From the NCBI RefSeq assembly GCF_023330685.1, contig NZ_CP097128.1, positions 3,534,001 through 3,598,000 of the forward strand: a stretch of DNA of 64,000 bases. Reading direction: 5' to 3'. The notes below the pieces were generated by a model. That model was not told the DNA's origin. It did no database searches and saw only the letters and a list, made by a program, of their open reading frames with translations. The DNA comes from Conexibacter sp. DBS9H8. Its GTDB lineage: Bacteria; Actinomycetota; Thermoleophilia; Solirubrobacterales; Solirubrobacteraceae. Positions 35,635-43,690 of the stretch are shown one piece after another; position 1 is the stretch's first letter; each line of letters opens with the position of its first letter. Made by a program: the position numbers and the translations under genes.

Positions 35635-37029
35635 TCACGGCGCCGTCAGCCGGGAGCGGGCGGCCGCGACGAAGCGTCCGGGGATCTCGGGATAGGCGGC
35701 CCAGTGGACGTGCAGGTAGCCGGCTTGGACGGCACCGTCGACGATCCCGTCGCGGCCGCGTCCGGCCAGCTCCCAGGCCGGCGCCGGATCGTCGCGGTAG
35801 CGGGCGCTCGAGTAGTGGAACTCGTGGCCGCGGACCGCCGTACCGGCGGCCAGCCACGGGGTCGAGCTGGCGGCGACGGCCTCCCGATAGCCGAGCGTCA
35901 GCCGGCCGGCCATCTCCGCACTCAAGGGAAGGCGGCCGCACATCTCGGCCCCGTCGAGACGCTCGCCGAGGTAGAGCAACCCGCCGCACTCGGCGAGGAT
36001 CGGGCCGGGAAAGGCGCGGATCTCCGCCCGCAGGGTCGTGTTCGCCGCCAGGGCGCCGCCGTACACCTCGGGGAACCCCCCGGCGAGGAGCAGCGCATCG
36101 CTGCCGGCGGGCAGCGTCGGGTCGACGGTCGGATCGACGTCACACAGCTCTGCGCCCGCGGCGGTCAGCAGTTCGAGGTTCTCCTGGTAGTGGAAGGAGA
36201 AGGCGGGCCCGCGGGCGACCGCGATCCGCACCGGCGCCCGGTCCGCTCCGGCCCGGTCCGCTCCGGCCCGTTCCGCGCGGGCCCGGTCCGGCTCGGACCC
36301 CGTCGCGCCCGCCGCCGACCACGGGGGGACGCGGAGGGGTGGGGCGGAGCGGGCGAGGGCGACGATCGCGTCGAGGTCGACCGCGGCGGCGACGCTCGCG
36401 GCGAGGCGGCCCAGCAGCTCACGGTTGTGGCCCTCCCGTTCCCCGGCGGGGATGAGGCCGAGGTGGCGCTCGGGGACCGCGAGCCGGTCATCCCGGTGCA
36501 GGGAGCCGAGCACGGGGATCCCGACCGTGGCGGCTGCCTCGGCGAGCAGCTCGGCATGGATCGCCGACCCGACCTGGTTGAAGATCACCCCGCCGACGGA
36601 CAGGTCGGGGTCAAAGGTGGCAAAGCCGTGGATGACTGCGGCGGCCGAGCGGGCCATCGCCGCGCCGTTGACGACGAGGACGACCGGCGCCCCAAGCAGC
36701 TTGGCGACGTGGGCGGTGGAGGCAAGCTCCCCCCGCCCTGAGGCGCCGTCGAAGAGGCCCATCACGCCCTCAATCACGCTCACGTCCGCCCCGGCGGCGC
36801 CGTGGGCGAACAGCGGGGCGATCAGCTCGGGTCCGGCGAGGAACGCGTCGAGGTTGCGACCGGGCCGGCCGGAGGCGAGCGCGTGGTAGGAGGGGTCGAT
36901 GAAGTCGGGTCCGACCTTGAACCCCTGGACGGTGTGGCCGGCGGCTGCGAGGGCGCCGATCAGACCGGTGGCGACCGTCGTCTTGCCCGCCCCGGAGTTC
37001 GTCCCGGCGATGACGATCCGCGCGGTCAC
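35635..37029 (-). CDS. cobB: Hydrogenobyrinate a,c-diamide synthase
   Basis: About 464 residues. The N-terminal dethiobiotin-synthetase-like ATPase carries AGTNSGAGKTTVATGL and GVMGLFDGASGRG. The C-terminal class-I glutamine amidotransferase has ILAECGGLLYLGE (Cys) and RGHEFHYSSARY (His). It amidates side chains a and c, the step before cobalt insertion in the aerobic route. The start is the GTG at 37029, which overlaps the previous stop as GTGA; the GTG/ATG further upstream falls inside the neighbour. A linker between domains consists of repeated (R)AGAD units encoded by 15-base repeats (about 36235-36285). Confidence 0.94.
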   Translation of the reverse strand: MTARIVIAGTNSGAGKTTVATGLIGALAAAGHTVQGFKVGPDFIDPSYHALASGRPGRNLDAFLAGPELIAPLFAHGAAGADVSVIEGVMGLFDGASGRGELASTAHVAKLLGAPVVLVVNGAAMARSAAAVIHGFATFDPDLSVGGVIFNQVGSAIHAELLAEAAATVGIPVLGSLHRDDRLAVPERHLGLIPAGEREGHNRELLGRLAASVAAAVDLDAIVALARSAPPLRVPPWSAAGATGSEPDRARAERAGADRAGADRAPVRIAVARGPAFSFHYQENLELLTAAGAELCDVDPTVDPTLPAGSDALLLAGGFPEVYGGALAANTTLRAEIRAFPGPILAECGGLLYLGERLDGAEMCGRLPLSAEMAGRLTLGYREAVAASSTPWLAAGTAVRGHEFHYSSARYRDDPAPAWELAGRGRDGIVDGAVQAGYLHVHWAAYPEIPGRFVAAARSRLTAP

Positions 37030-37781
37030 CGGGCGCTCCAGAGCACCCACGGTTGAGGCCCGCCGACGTGCTCGCCACTGCCGGGGTCGGTCCCGTGGTC
37101 GGCCCCGACCTCGAGCCGTGCCCCCGGCCGGCCCGCCAGCAGCGCCGCGAGCGGCGCGATCACATCCGTGTCCGCGGTGGCGAGCACCGACCGTTTTCCG
37201 GCCCGGTCACGGTCGTGGGCGGCGCTGTCAGCCCCGCCGACGTGGACGACGACGCGGCGGGCCCCGTCGTGCACGGCCGCGATTGCGGCGGCGGTCTTGG
37301 CGGCCAGCGGCGATCCGGGCCGGCCGGTGACCCCCTCGGGGATGACCGTGCGGGCGCCCATCAGCGTCCCGAGCCCGGTCGCCGCCCCCGGGGCGCCGAC
37401 GACCACCGTGTCTGCGTCGAGGATGCGCGGGGGGACCGCGCCGGAGGGCCAGATCCGCAGCGGACCGGTTGCCTCGAGCCGGTGCTCGGTCCCGACGAGC
37501 AGCCGGTGCCCGTCGGGGAGATCGATCCGGCGCATCGGGCCGGTGAGCCCGCGGGCGGCCGCCTCCACGGCCCCGCGGTCGACGGCTCCGGACGGCCGCC
37601 AGCCGAGGATGGAGGCGATCGCCGTCTCCGAACCGACCGGAACGCCGGCGTCGAGCCAGTCACGCTCGGCAACCGTCCCCGTCCGGGCCAAATCGGCGAG
37701 CGCCGGCATCAGCGCGAGGGGAAGCGGTCCGCCACGCCGGTCGGTGGCCCCGTCGAGAATGACCTGCACCATCACGGTCAC
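37026..37781 (-). CDS. ApgM-like alkaline-phosphatase-superfamily protein in the cobalamin operon
   Basis: 251 residues, shorter than the ~400 of archaeal-type cofactor-independent phosphoglycerate mutase (ApgM), which it resembles at both ends. Near the N-terminus: VILDGATDRRGGPLPLALMP and PVGSETAIASILGWRP, with the superfamily Asp and the Ser expected to take the phosphate. Near the C-terminus: HVGGADSAAHDRDRAGKRS, then ATADTDVIAPLA, VGADHGTDP and GEHVGGPQPWVLW, giving the usual metal-binding Asp/His set. It is nested between cobO and cobB and overlaps cobB by 4 bases. ApgM relatives are also proposed to be homoserine kinases. A job in the nucleotide-loop branch (threonine phosphate supply, or alpha-ribazole phosphate removal) is an inference. 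It starts at a GTG (or the ATG 9 bases later). Confidence 0.72.
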   Translation of the reverse strand: MTVMVQVILDGATDRRGGPLPLALMPALADLARTGTVAERDWLDAGVPVGSETAIASILGWRPSGAVDRGAVEAAARGLTGPMRRIDLPDGHRLLVGTEHRLEATGPLRIWPSGAVPPRILDADTVVVGAPGAATGLGTLMGARTVIPEGVTGRPGSPLAAKTAAAIAAVHDGARRVVVHVGGADSAAHDRDRAGKRSVLATADTDVIAPLAALLAGRPGARLEVGADHGTDPGSGEHVGGPQPWVLWSAR

Positions 37782-37827
37782 GAGATGATCCCGCTCCCGG
37801 GGGCGGTGACGGCCGGGATGGCGGCGC

Positions 37828-38442
37828 TCACCATTCGATCCCCTGCTGGGCGCGGATCCCCGCGTCCATCGGATGCTTGACCTTGGTCACCTCGGAGACG
37901 AGGTCGGCGAGGGCGATCAGCTCGGGGGCGGCGTTGCGGCCGGTGATGATGATGTGCTGGAAGCCTGGCCTGGCCTTGAGGGTGGCGACGACGTCATCGA
38001 CGTCGATCCAGCCCCAGGTGATCGGATAGGTGATCTCGTCGAGGACGAGGAACTCGTACGTGCCGGCGGCGATCTGCTCCTTGACGTGGCGCCAGCCCTC
38101 GCGGGCGAGGTCGGCGGACTCCTCCAGGTCACGCGAGAGCCAGGACCACCCGTCGCCCATCTTCTCCCAGTCGATCCCGCCCAGCGCGGCGGCCGCCTTC
38201 GCCTCCCCGACCTTCCACTTCCCGGATTTGACGAACTGGAACACCCCGCAGCGGTAGCCGCGCGCCCAGGCGCGCAGGAGCATCCCGAAGGCCGATGTCG
38301 ACTTGCCCTTGCCGGTGCCGGTGATGACGATCACGAGCGGCCGGTCCCGGGGTTTGCGCCGCCGGGGCGCCGCCGACCCGGCCGTGTCGGCGCTCAGCTC
38401 CCGCCCGGCGAGATCGTCGACTGGATCAGACAAACCGCTCAT
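37828..38442 (-). CDS. cobO: Cob(I)yrinic acid a,c-diamide adenosyltransferase (BtuR/CobO type)
   Basis: 204 residues. The P-loop GTGKGKSTSAFGM is followed by CGVFQFVKSGKWKVGE, VLDEITYPITWGWID and IITGRNAAPELIALADLVSEV, all standard for CobO/BtuR. It transfers the adenosyl group of ATP to reduced corrinoid. About 30 extra charged residues precede the core. ATGA overlap with the chlID stop; 46 bases separate it from the ApgM-like gene. Confidence 0.96.
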   Translation of the reverse strand: MSGLSDPVDDLAGRELSADTAGSAAPRRRKPRDRPLVIVITGTGKGKSTSAFGMLLRAWARGYRCGVFQFVKSGKWKVGEAKAAAALGGIDWEKMGDGWSWLSRDLEESADLAREGWRHVKEQIAAGTYEFLVLDEITYPITWGWIDVDDVVATLKARPGFQHIIITGRNAAPELIALADLVSEVTKVKHPMDAGIRAQQGIEW

Positions 38443-40280
38443 GCCGCGAACCCGTAGCGCTGACCGCCCGCGGCACGGGCGATCCGCTCGGCCAGCCCGA
38501 GCCGGACGACGCCGTCCTCGGTGTCGATCACCGACACCGAGTCGGCGACCCGACCGAGGCCGGCGGCGGCAGCGGCGATCGTCCCGTCGGGATCGGGAAC
38601 CCGGCCGTCCGTGATGACAAGGGCGAGGCTCGCCCGCTCCGGTTCGCGCATCGCCTCACGGCGGATGACGTCAGCGGCGGCCTGCAGACCGGCGCCAAGC
38701 GGGGTCCGGCCCCCGGTCGGCAGTCCCCGCAGCGCCTCCGCGGCCGCCTCCAACGGCGCCCCGGGCGGGACGAGCAGCTGCGCGGAGGCGTCCCGGAAGG
38801 CGATCACCGCGACCCGATCCCGGCGGGCGTACGCGTCGGCGAGCAGGTGCATCAGCGCCCCCTTGACCCGGGCGGCGCGGCGACGGGCACCCATCGACCC
38901 GCTCGCGTCGAGCACGAGACAGAGCAGGCGCAGATCCGGCCCGGAGCGGACATGGCGGCGCAGCCGCCGGTGCAGGAGCGAGGCGACGACGGCGAGGTCA
39001 TCGTCGCCGCCGTCGGCCGCCCGCGTGTCGACGCTGCCGGCGCTCGGACCGGGCCGGCGCCGCGCGCGGGCGGTGGCGGCGGCCGGGAAGCGCGCAGGGA
39101 CGGGCGTCGCCCGGCGCTCCGGCGCCGGGCTCGGCGGTGCCTCAGACGCCGGTCCCTCAGCCCCCGGCGTGAACGACTCGCCCGTCGGGGCCCCCGTGGG
39201 CTCGTCACCGGCCGGGGACGCGGCGGGCCCGCCCTCACCCTCCGGGGTCGCGTCCGCCCCCGGCGTCGGACCGTCAGGTCGGGGTCCAGATGGGGGGCCC
39301 GCGGCCGTCTCGGCCGCGCCGGGACTCCCGTCGACCTCGGGCGCGCGTCCGTTCTCGGGGTCCGGGTCGGGTTCGTCCCCGGCGCCGGCGAAAGCCCGCT
39401 CGAGCTGCTCGGGGTCGCTGCCGCGCGGGTCGAGCGGGTCACGGCGCAGACGGTGGGCAAGCGCGAGCCGGCCGGCCCGGCGAACGTGGTCGGCACCCAC
39501 CGTATCGGCTCCATCGAGGGCGGCGAGGGCCCGGGCGGCCCGGGCGGTGACGAGGTCTCCGCGGACCCCGTCCGCCCCGAGCGCAGCGCACGCGGTCGTG
39601 ATCGACAGGAGCTCGCGCTCCCCGAGGACGACGCTGGGGTAGTGGTCGCGGGCGGCAGCAACCCGCTGTCCGAGCGCGCGGTCGGCCTCAGCCCACTCGG
39701 CGCAGAAGCGGTTCGGGTCGGCCTCGAAGCGCAGCCGGCGGCGGACGATCTCCGCCCGCTCGGAGGGGTCGGCGGGGGTGCGCACCTCGACCCCGAGCCC
39801 GAAGCGGTCGAGCAGCTGGGGGCGCAGCTCCCCCTCCTCCACGTTCATCGTGCCGATCAGGGTGAAGCGGGCCTCCTCAGTGACCGAGACCCCGTCGCGT
39901 TCGACCCGCACGACCCCGGACGCGGCGGCGTCGAGCATCACGTCGACGAGATGGTCGGCGAGCAGGTTGACCTCATCGACGTAGAGCAGGCCCTGGTGGG
40001 CGCGGCCCAACAGGCCGCGCGAAACCGCAAACTCGCCGGCGAGGGCGTGGCCGACGTCGAGGGAGCCGACGAGCCGGTCAAGGGTCGCCCCGAGCGGAAC
40101 CTCGACGAGCGGGGCGGGGTGCAGCAGCTCGGCGAGCCCGCGGACCGCCGTCGACTTCGCGTTGCCCCGCTCGCCCCGGATGAGAACACCGCCGACGTCC
40201 GGGGCGACCGCGCAGATGAGCAGTGCCTCCACGAGGTCGGCCTGTCCGACGACGGCGCTGAGGGGAAAGGTCGCGCTCAC
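38439..40280 (-). CDS. Fused ChlI-ChlD-type AAA+/VWA subunit, partner of CobN cobaltochelatase
   Basis: About 613 residues. The AAA+ domain (residues ~1-330) has FPLSAVVGQADLVEALLI, Walker A GERGNAKSTAV, Walker B GLLYVDEVNLL and IGTMNVEEGELRPQLLDRFGL. An acidic Pro/Gly/Ala-rich linker of about 110 residues follows. The VWA domain carries the MIDAS motif DASGSMG and a late TDGRVPD. Actinobacteria that lack CobS/CobT chelatase subunits use this ChlI/D-type motor with CobN to insert cobalt. The start is a GTG overlapping the cobN stop (GTGA). Mg-chelatase itself is excluded by context, since no bacteriochlorophyll genes are seen. Confidence 0.9.
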   Translation of the reverse strand: MSATFPLSAVVGQADLVEALLICAVAPDVGGVLIRGERGNAKSTAVRGLAELLHPAPLVEVPLGATLDRLVGSLDVGHALAGEFAVSRGLLGRAHQGLLYVDEVNLLADHLVDVMLDAAASGVVRVERDGVSVTEEARFTLIGTMNVEEGELRPQLLDRFGLGVEVRTPADPSERAEIVRRRLRFEADPNRFCAEWAEADRALGQRVAAARDHYPSVVLGERELLSITTACAALGADGVRGDLVTARAARALAALDGADTVGADHVRRAGRLALAHRLRRDPLDPRGSDPEQLERAFAGAGDEPDPDPENGRAPEVDGSPGAAETAAGPPSGPRPDGPTPGADATPEGEGGPAASPAGDEPTGAPTGESFTPGAEGPASEAPPSPAPERRATPVPARFPAAATARARRRPGPSAGSVDTRAADGGDDDLAVVASLLHRRLRRHVRSGPDLRLLCLVLDASGSMGARRRAARVKGALMHLLADAYARRDRVAVIAFRDASAQLLVPPGAPLEAAAEALRGLPTGGRTPLGAGLQAAADVIRREAMREPERASLALVITDGRVPDPDGTIAAAAAGLGRVADSVSVIDTEDGVVRLGLAERIARAAGGQRYGFAA

Positions 40281-43200
40281 GCGGTCGCCCCCTCGAGTTC
40301 GCCCTCGAGAGCGAGGTAGCGCTCGCGGATCGCCGCCAGGGTCGCCTCCTCCGGGGCCGCCCACAGGCCGCGCTGCACGCCCTCCAGCAGCTTCTCGGCG
40401 ATCGCCCGGGCCGCCCACGGGTTCGAGGCGGACATGAACGCGGCGATCGACTCCTCCAGCAGGTAGCGCTCGGCGACCTGCTCATACATCCAGTCGTCGA
40501 CGACCCCCGCCATCGCGTCGTAGCCGAACAGGTAGTCGACGGTCGCCGACAACTCGGCGGCACCCTTGTAGCCGTGGCGGATCATCGAGGCGATCCAGCG
40601 CGGGTTCGCGACCCGGGCCCGGAACACGCGCCGGGTCTCCTCCGCGAGGGTGCGGGTGACGACTGCGTCGGGTCGGGAGCTGTTGCCGAGATAGGCGGCC
40701 GGCTCGCGTCCGGTGAGCGCCCGGACCGTCGCGACCATGCCGCCGTGGTACTGGTAGTAGTCGTCGGAGTCGAGGATGTCGTGCTCGCTCGAGTCGACGT
40801 TCTTGACCGCGAGCTCGATCCGGGCAAAGGCGTCGCGCATCAGCGGACCGGCCGCCTCCCCGTGGCGGTGGCGGCCGTAGGCATATCCGCCCCAGGCCTC
40901 GTAGACCCGGGCGATGTCCTGATCGTCGCGCCAGTCCTGGGTCTCGAGCAGCTGCAGCAGCCCGGCGCCGTAGGTGCCCGGCTTGGATCCGAAGATCCGG
41001 GCCGGCGGGCCGGCGGTCCGGTCCGGCGCGAGGCCGCCGGTGAGGGCGGCGGCGTCGGCGCGGACGTGGGCGGCGATGAAGTTGTCCTCGTCGGACTCCT
41101 CGAGGGCGGCGACGAGCCCGACGGCGTCGTCGATCAGGGCGATCGCGTGCGGGAAGGCGTCACGGAAGAAGCCGCTGATCCGCACGGTGACGTCGATCCG
41201 GGGGCGGCCGAGCTCCTCCAGTCCGATCACCTCGACCCCGGTCACCCGGCGCGTCGCCCGGTTCCACACCGGCCGGACGCCGAGAAGGGCGAGGATCTCG
41301 GCGACGTCATCCCCGCCGGTGCGCATCGCCGCGGTGCCCCAGGCGACGAGTCCGACCATCTTCGGCAGCGTCCCGGTCCGCTCGCGGTGGGTCACCAGCA
41401 GCGCCTCCGCGAGGCGCTGACCGACCTCCCAGGCGAGCTCGGACGGCATCGCCCGCGGGTCGATCGAGTAGAAGTTGCGTCCGGTCGGGAGCACGTCGTG
41501 GCGACCCCGGGTCGGGGCGCCCGACGGTCCCGCCTCGACGAAGCGCCCGTTGAGCGCGGCGACGATCGCCGTCAGCTCCCGGGTGCTCTCACCGATCCGC
41601 TGCGCCAGTCCGGCGGCGCGCGGGTCGCCCATCGGGTCCTCTCCACGGGGGGTGTCGAGCATCGCGGAGAGCAGGCCGTGCAGCTGCTCGCCCTCCGGTG
41701 GGCGGCCGAGGATGTGCAGACCGTCCTTGATCTGGATGTCCTTGACCTCGCACAGGTAGCCGTCGATGTGCTCGACGAGGGCGCCGAGGTCCTCGGGCCG
41801 TTCGTGCACGTCGAGGTCGGCCTGCAGGTTCGCCGCCTCGATCGCCGTCCAGATCCGCGCGGCGAGAGCGGGGAGCTTGGCCGGGTCGAGCACCTCGAGG
41901 CGGGCGTACTCGTCCAGCAGCGCCTCCAGTTCGGCAAGCTCGTCGTAGGTCTCGACCCGCATCATCGGCGGGACGAGGTGGTCGACGATCAGCGCGTGGG
42001 CGCGGCGCTTGGCCTGCACCCCCTCCCCCGGGTCGTTGACGACGAACGGGTAGATCAGCGGAATGTCGCCGAGGGCGGCGTCCGGGGCACAGGCGGCCGA
42101 CAGGGCGAGCATCTTGCCCGGCAGCCACTCGAGCGTTCCGTGCTTGCCGAGGTGGACGATCGCGTCGGCCCCCCAGACGGCGTCGATGAACCGGTAGCAG
42201 GCGAGGTAGTGGTGGGTGGGCGGGAGCTCGGGGTCGTGGTAGATGGCGACGGGATCCTCCCCGTAGCCGCGCGGTGGCTGGATCGCGACGAGCACGTTGC
42301 CGAGCTCGAGCCCGGCGACGATGAAGTGATCGTCGGCGACGAACTGATCGCCCGGGGGCGGCCCCCAGCGGGACTCGACGGCGGCCCGCAGCGACTCGGG
42401 CAGGGTGGCGTAGAAGTCGAGGTAGTCGCCAACGGGAAGGCGCAGCGGGGAGGCGGCCAGCTGGGCGTCGGAGAGGAACTCGGGATCATGCCCACCGGCG
42501 GCGATGAGCGCGTGCATCAGCTGATCGCCGTGGCTGAAGTCGCAGTCGACGACCATGCCGTCGGCGGCGAGCGCGTCAAACAGCGCGAGCGCGGAGGCCG
42601 GGGTGTCGAGCCCGACGGCCATCCCGATCCGGGCGTGTTTGGTCGGGAAGGCGGTCAACAGCACGGCGACGCGCCGCTGGGCGGCGGGAAGCCGGGTGAG
42701 GCGGGCGTGGCGGACGACGAGGCCGGCGACCCGGGCACAGCGCTCGGGATCGCCGACGTAACGGGGGACGGGCACCCCGACGGGCGAGTCCTCCTCCCGC
42801 TCCTTGAAGGAGACGACCCCGGCGAGGAGACGGCCGTCGAACTCGGGGATCGCCACCTGGGTGGCGGCGTCCAGCGGGCTCAGGCCGGTGTCGGAGGCCT
42901 CCCAGGCCGCCCGTGACTGGGTGGCACAGACGGCCTGGAAGACGGGGACGTCGAGGGCGGCAAGGGCGGCGGCGTTCCAGTCCTCGGCGTCGGCGGCGCC
43001 GGAGCCGCCGGTCGCGAGCATCGTCACGATGAGCGCATCGACCCGCCCGGCGAGTCGCTCCAGGGCGGGGACGTGCCCGTCGCCATCGGGGCGCAGCGAG
43101 TAGCTCCACACCGCCAGCACGCCCGCGCCGGCCTGGGCGAGCGCGTCGGTGAGCGTGTCGACCCAGTCGGTGTTCTGGGTGAGGTAGTGGGAGCGGTAGA

Positions 43201-43690
43201 AGCAGATACCGACGGTCGGGCCGCCCGCCGGCGCGGGGATCTCCCGGTAGAGACCGAGGGCGGGGATCTCCCGCGGCGGGGCGAACCCGAACCCCTCCAG
43301 GAGGAACGTGTCGGCGAGGAAGCGCAGCAGCTGCTCGACGTTGTCGACGTCCCCGTGGCGGAGGTACTCGCCGGCCTGGGCGACCGCGCCGGCGGGGGCG
43401 GTGGAGAGCGCGGTCATCTCCGCGTCCGGCTCGGCCTCCCCACCGAGGGCGAGCAGGGTGATCGACGCCGCCTGACAGCGGCGGGCGAGCTCGTCGATCT
43501 GCTCGGGCCAGCCGCGACGCCCGCCGAGGACGCGGACGAGGACGACGCGAGCGCCGGTGAGGAGGTCGTCGAAGTCGACGCCGGCCGCCGGGCTCGCGCA
43601 GCGCACCTCCGGGAAGCCGGCGGGAAGCCGGCGGACCGCCGCGGCGGTCGCGAGGATCTCGGTGTCAGCGGTCGTGATGAAGCGCAGCAA
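40277..43690 (-). CDS. cobN: Aerobic cobaltochelatase large subunit
   Basis: About 1137 residues of the CobN/BchH family: VGICFYRSHYLTQNTDWVDTL, VWGADAIVHLGKHGTLEWLPGK, IYPFVVNDPGEGVQAKRRAHA and, near the end, NPRWIASMIRHGYKGAAELS. It inserts Co2+ into hydrogenobyrinic acid a,c-diamide, marking the late-cobalt (aerobic) pathway. I place the start at the TTG at 43690 (LLRFITTADTEIL) because GGAGG lies 6 bases upstream, no ATG or GTG fits the family N-terminus, and the frame further up is antisense-like. This gives a 26-base overlap with cobQ, unlike the 4-base overlaps elsewhere in the operon. Confidence 0.95.
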   Translation of the reverse strand: MLRFITTADTEILATAAAVRRLPAGFPEVRCASPAAGVDFDDLLTGARVVLVRVLGGRRGWPEQIDELARRCQAASITLLALGGEAEPDAEMTALSTAPAGAVAQAGEYLRHGDVDNVEQLLRFLADTFLLEGFGFAPPREIPALGLYREIPAPAGGPTVGICFYRSHYLTQNTDWVDTLTDALAQAGAGVLAVWSYSLRPDGDGHVPALERLAGRVDALIVTMLATGGSGAADAEDWNAAALAALDVPVFQAVCATQSRAAWEASDTGLSPLDAATQVAIPEFDGRLLAGVVSFKEREEDSPVGVPVPRYVGDPERCARVAGLVVRHARLTRLPAAQRRVAVLLTAFPTKHARIGMAVGLDTPASALALFDALAADGMVVDCDFSHGDQLMHALIAAGGHDPEFLSDAQLAASPLRLPVGDYLDFYATLPESLRAAVESRWGPPPGDQFVADDHFIVAGLELGNVLVAIQPPRGYGEDPVAIYHDPELPPTHHYLACYRFIDAVWGADAIVHLGKHGTLEWLPGKMLALSAACAPDAALGDIPLIYPFVVNDPGEGVQAKRRAHALIVDHLVPPMMRVETYDELAELEALLDEYARLEVLDPAKLPALAARIWTAIEAANLQADLDVHERPEDLGALVEHIDGYLCEVKDIQIKDGLHILGRPPEGEQLHGLLSAMLDTPRGEDPMGDPRAAGLAQRIGESTRELTAIVAALNGRFVEAGPSGAPTRGRHDVLPTGRNFYSIDPRAMPSELAWEVGQRLAEALLVTHRERTGTLPKMVGLVAWGTAAMRTGGDDVAEILALLGVRPVWNRATRRVTGVEVIGLEELGRPRIDVTVRISGFFRDAFPHAIALIDDAVGLVAALEESDEDNFIAAHVRADAAALTGGLAPDRTAGPPARIFGSKPGTYGAGLLQLLETQDWRDDQDIARVYEAWGGYAYGRHRHGEAAGPLMRDAFARIELAVKNVDSSEHDILDSDDYYQYHGGMVATVRALTGREPAAYLGNSSRPDAVVTRTLAEETRRVFRARVANPRWIASMIRHGYKGAAELSATVDYLFGYDAMAGVVDDWMYEQVAERYLLEESIAAFMSASNPWAARAIAEKLLEGVQRGLWAAPEEATLAAIRERYLALEGELEGATA

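Noticed and set aside
38439..40280. Magnesium chelatase for bacteriochlorophyll
   Set aside because: The AAA+/VWA protein overlaps cobN and lies inside a cobalamin operon; no Bch genes are seen. The cobaltochelatase role is the better call.
40574..42916. 780-codon open frame antisense to cobN
   Set aside because: Same GC-rich shadow effect. CobN motifs run uninterrupted on the minus strand.
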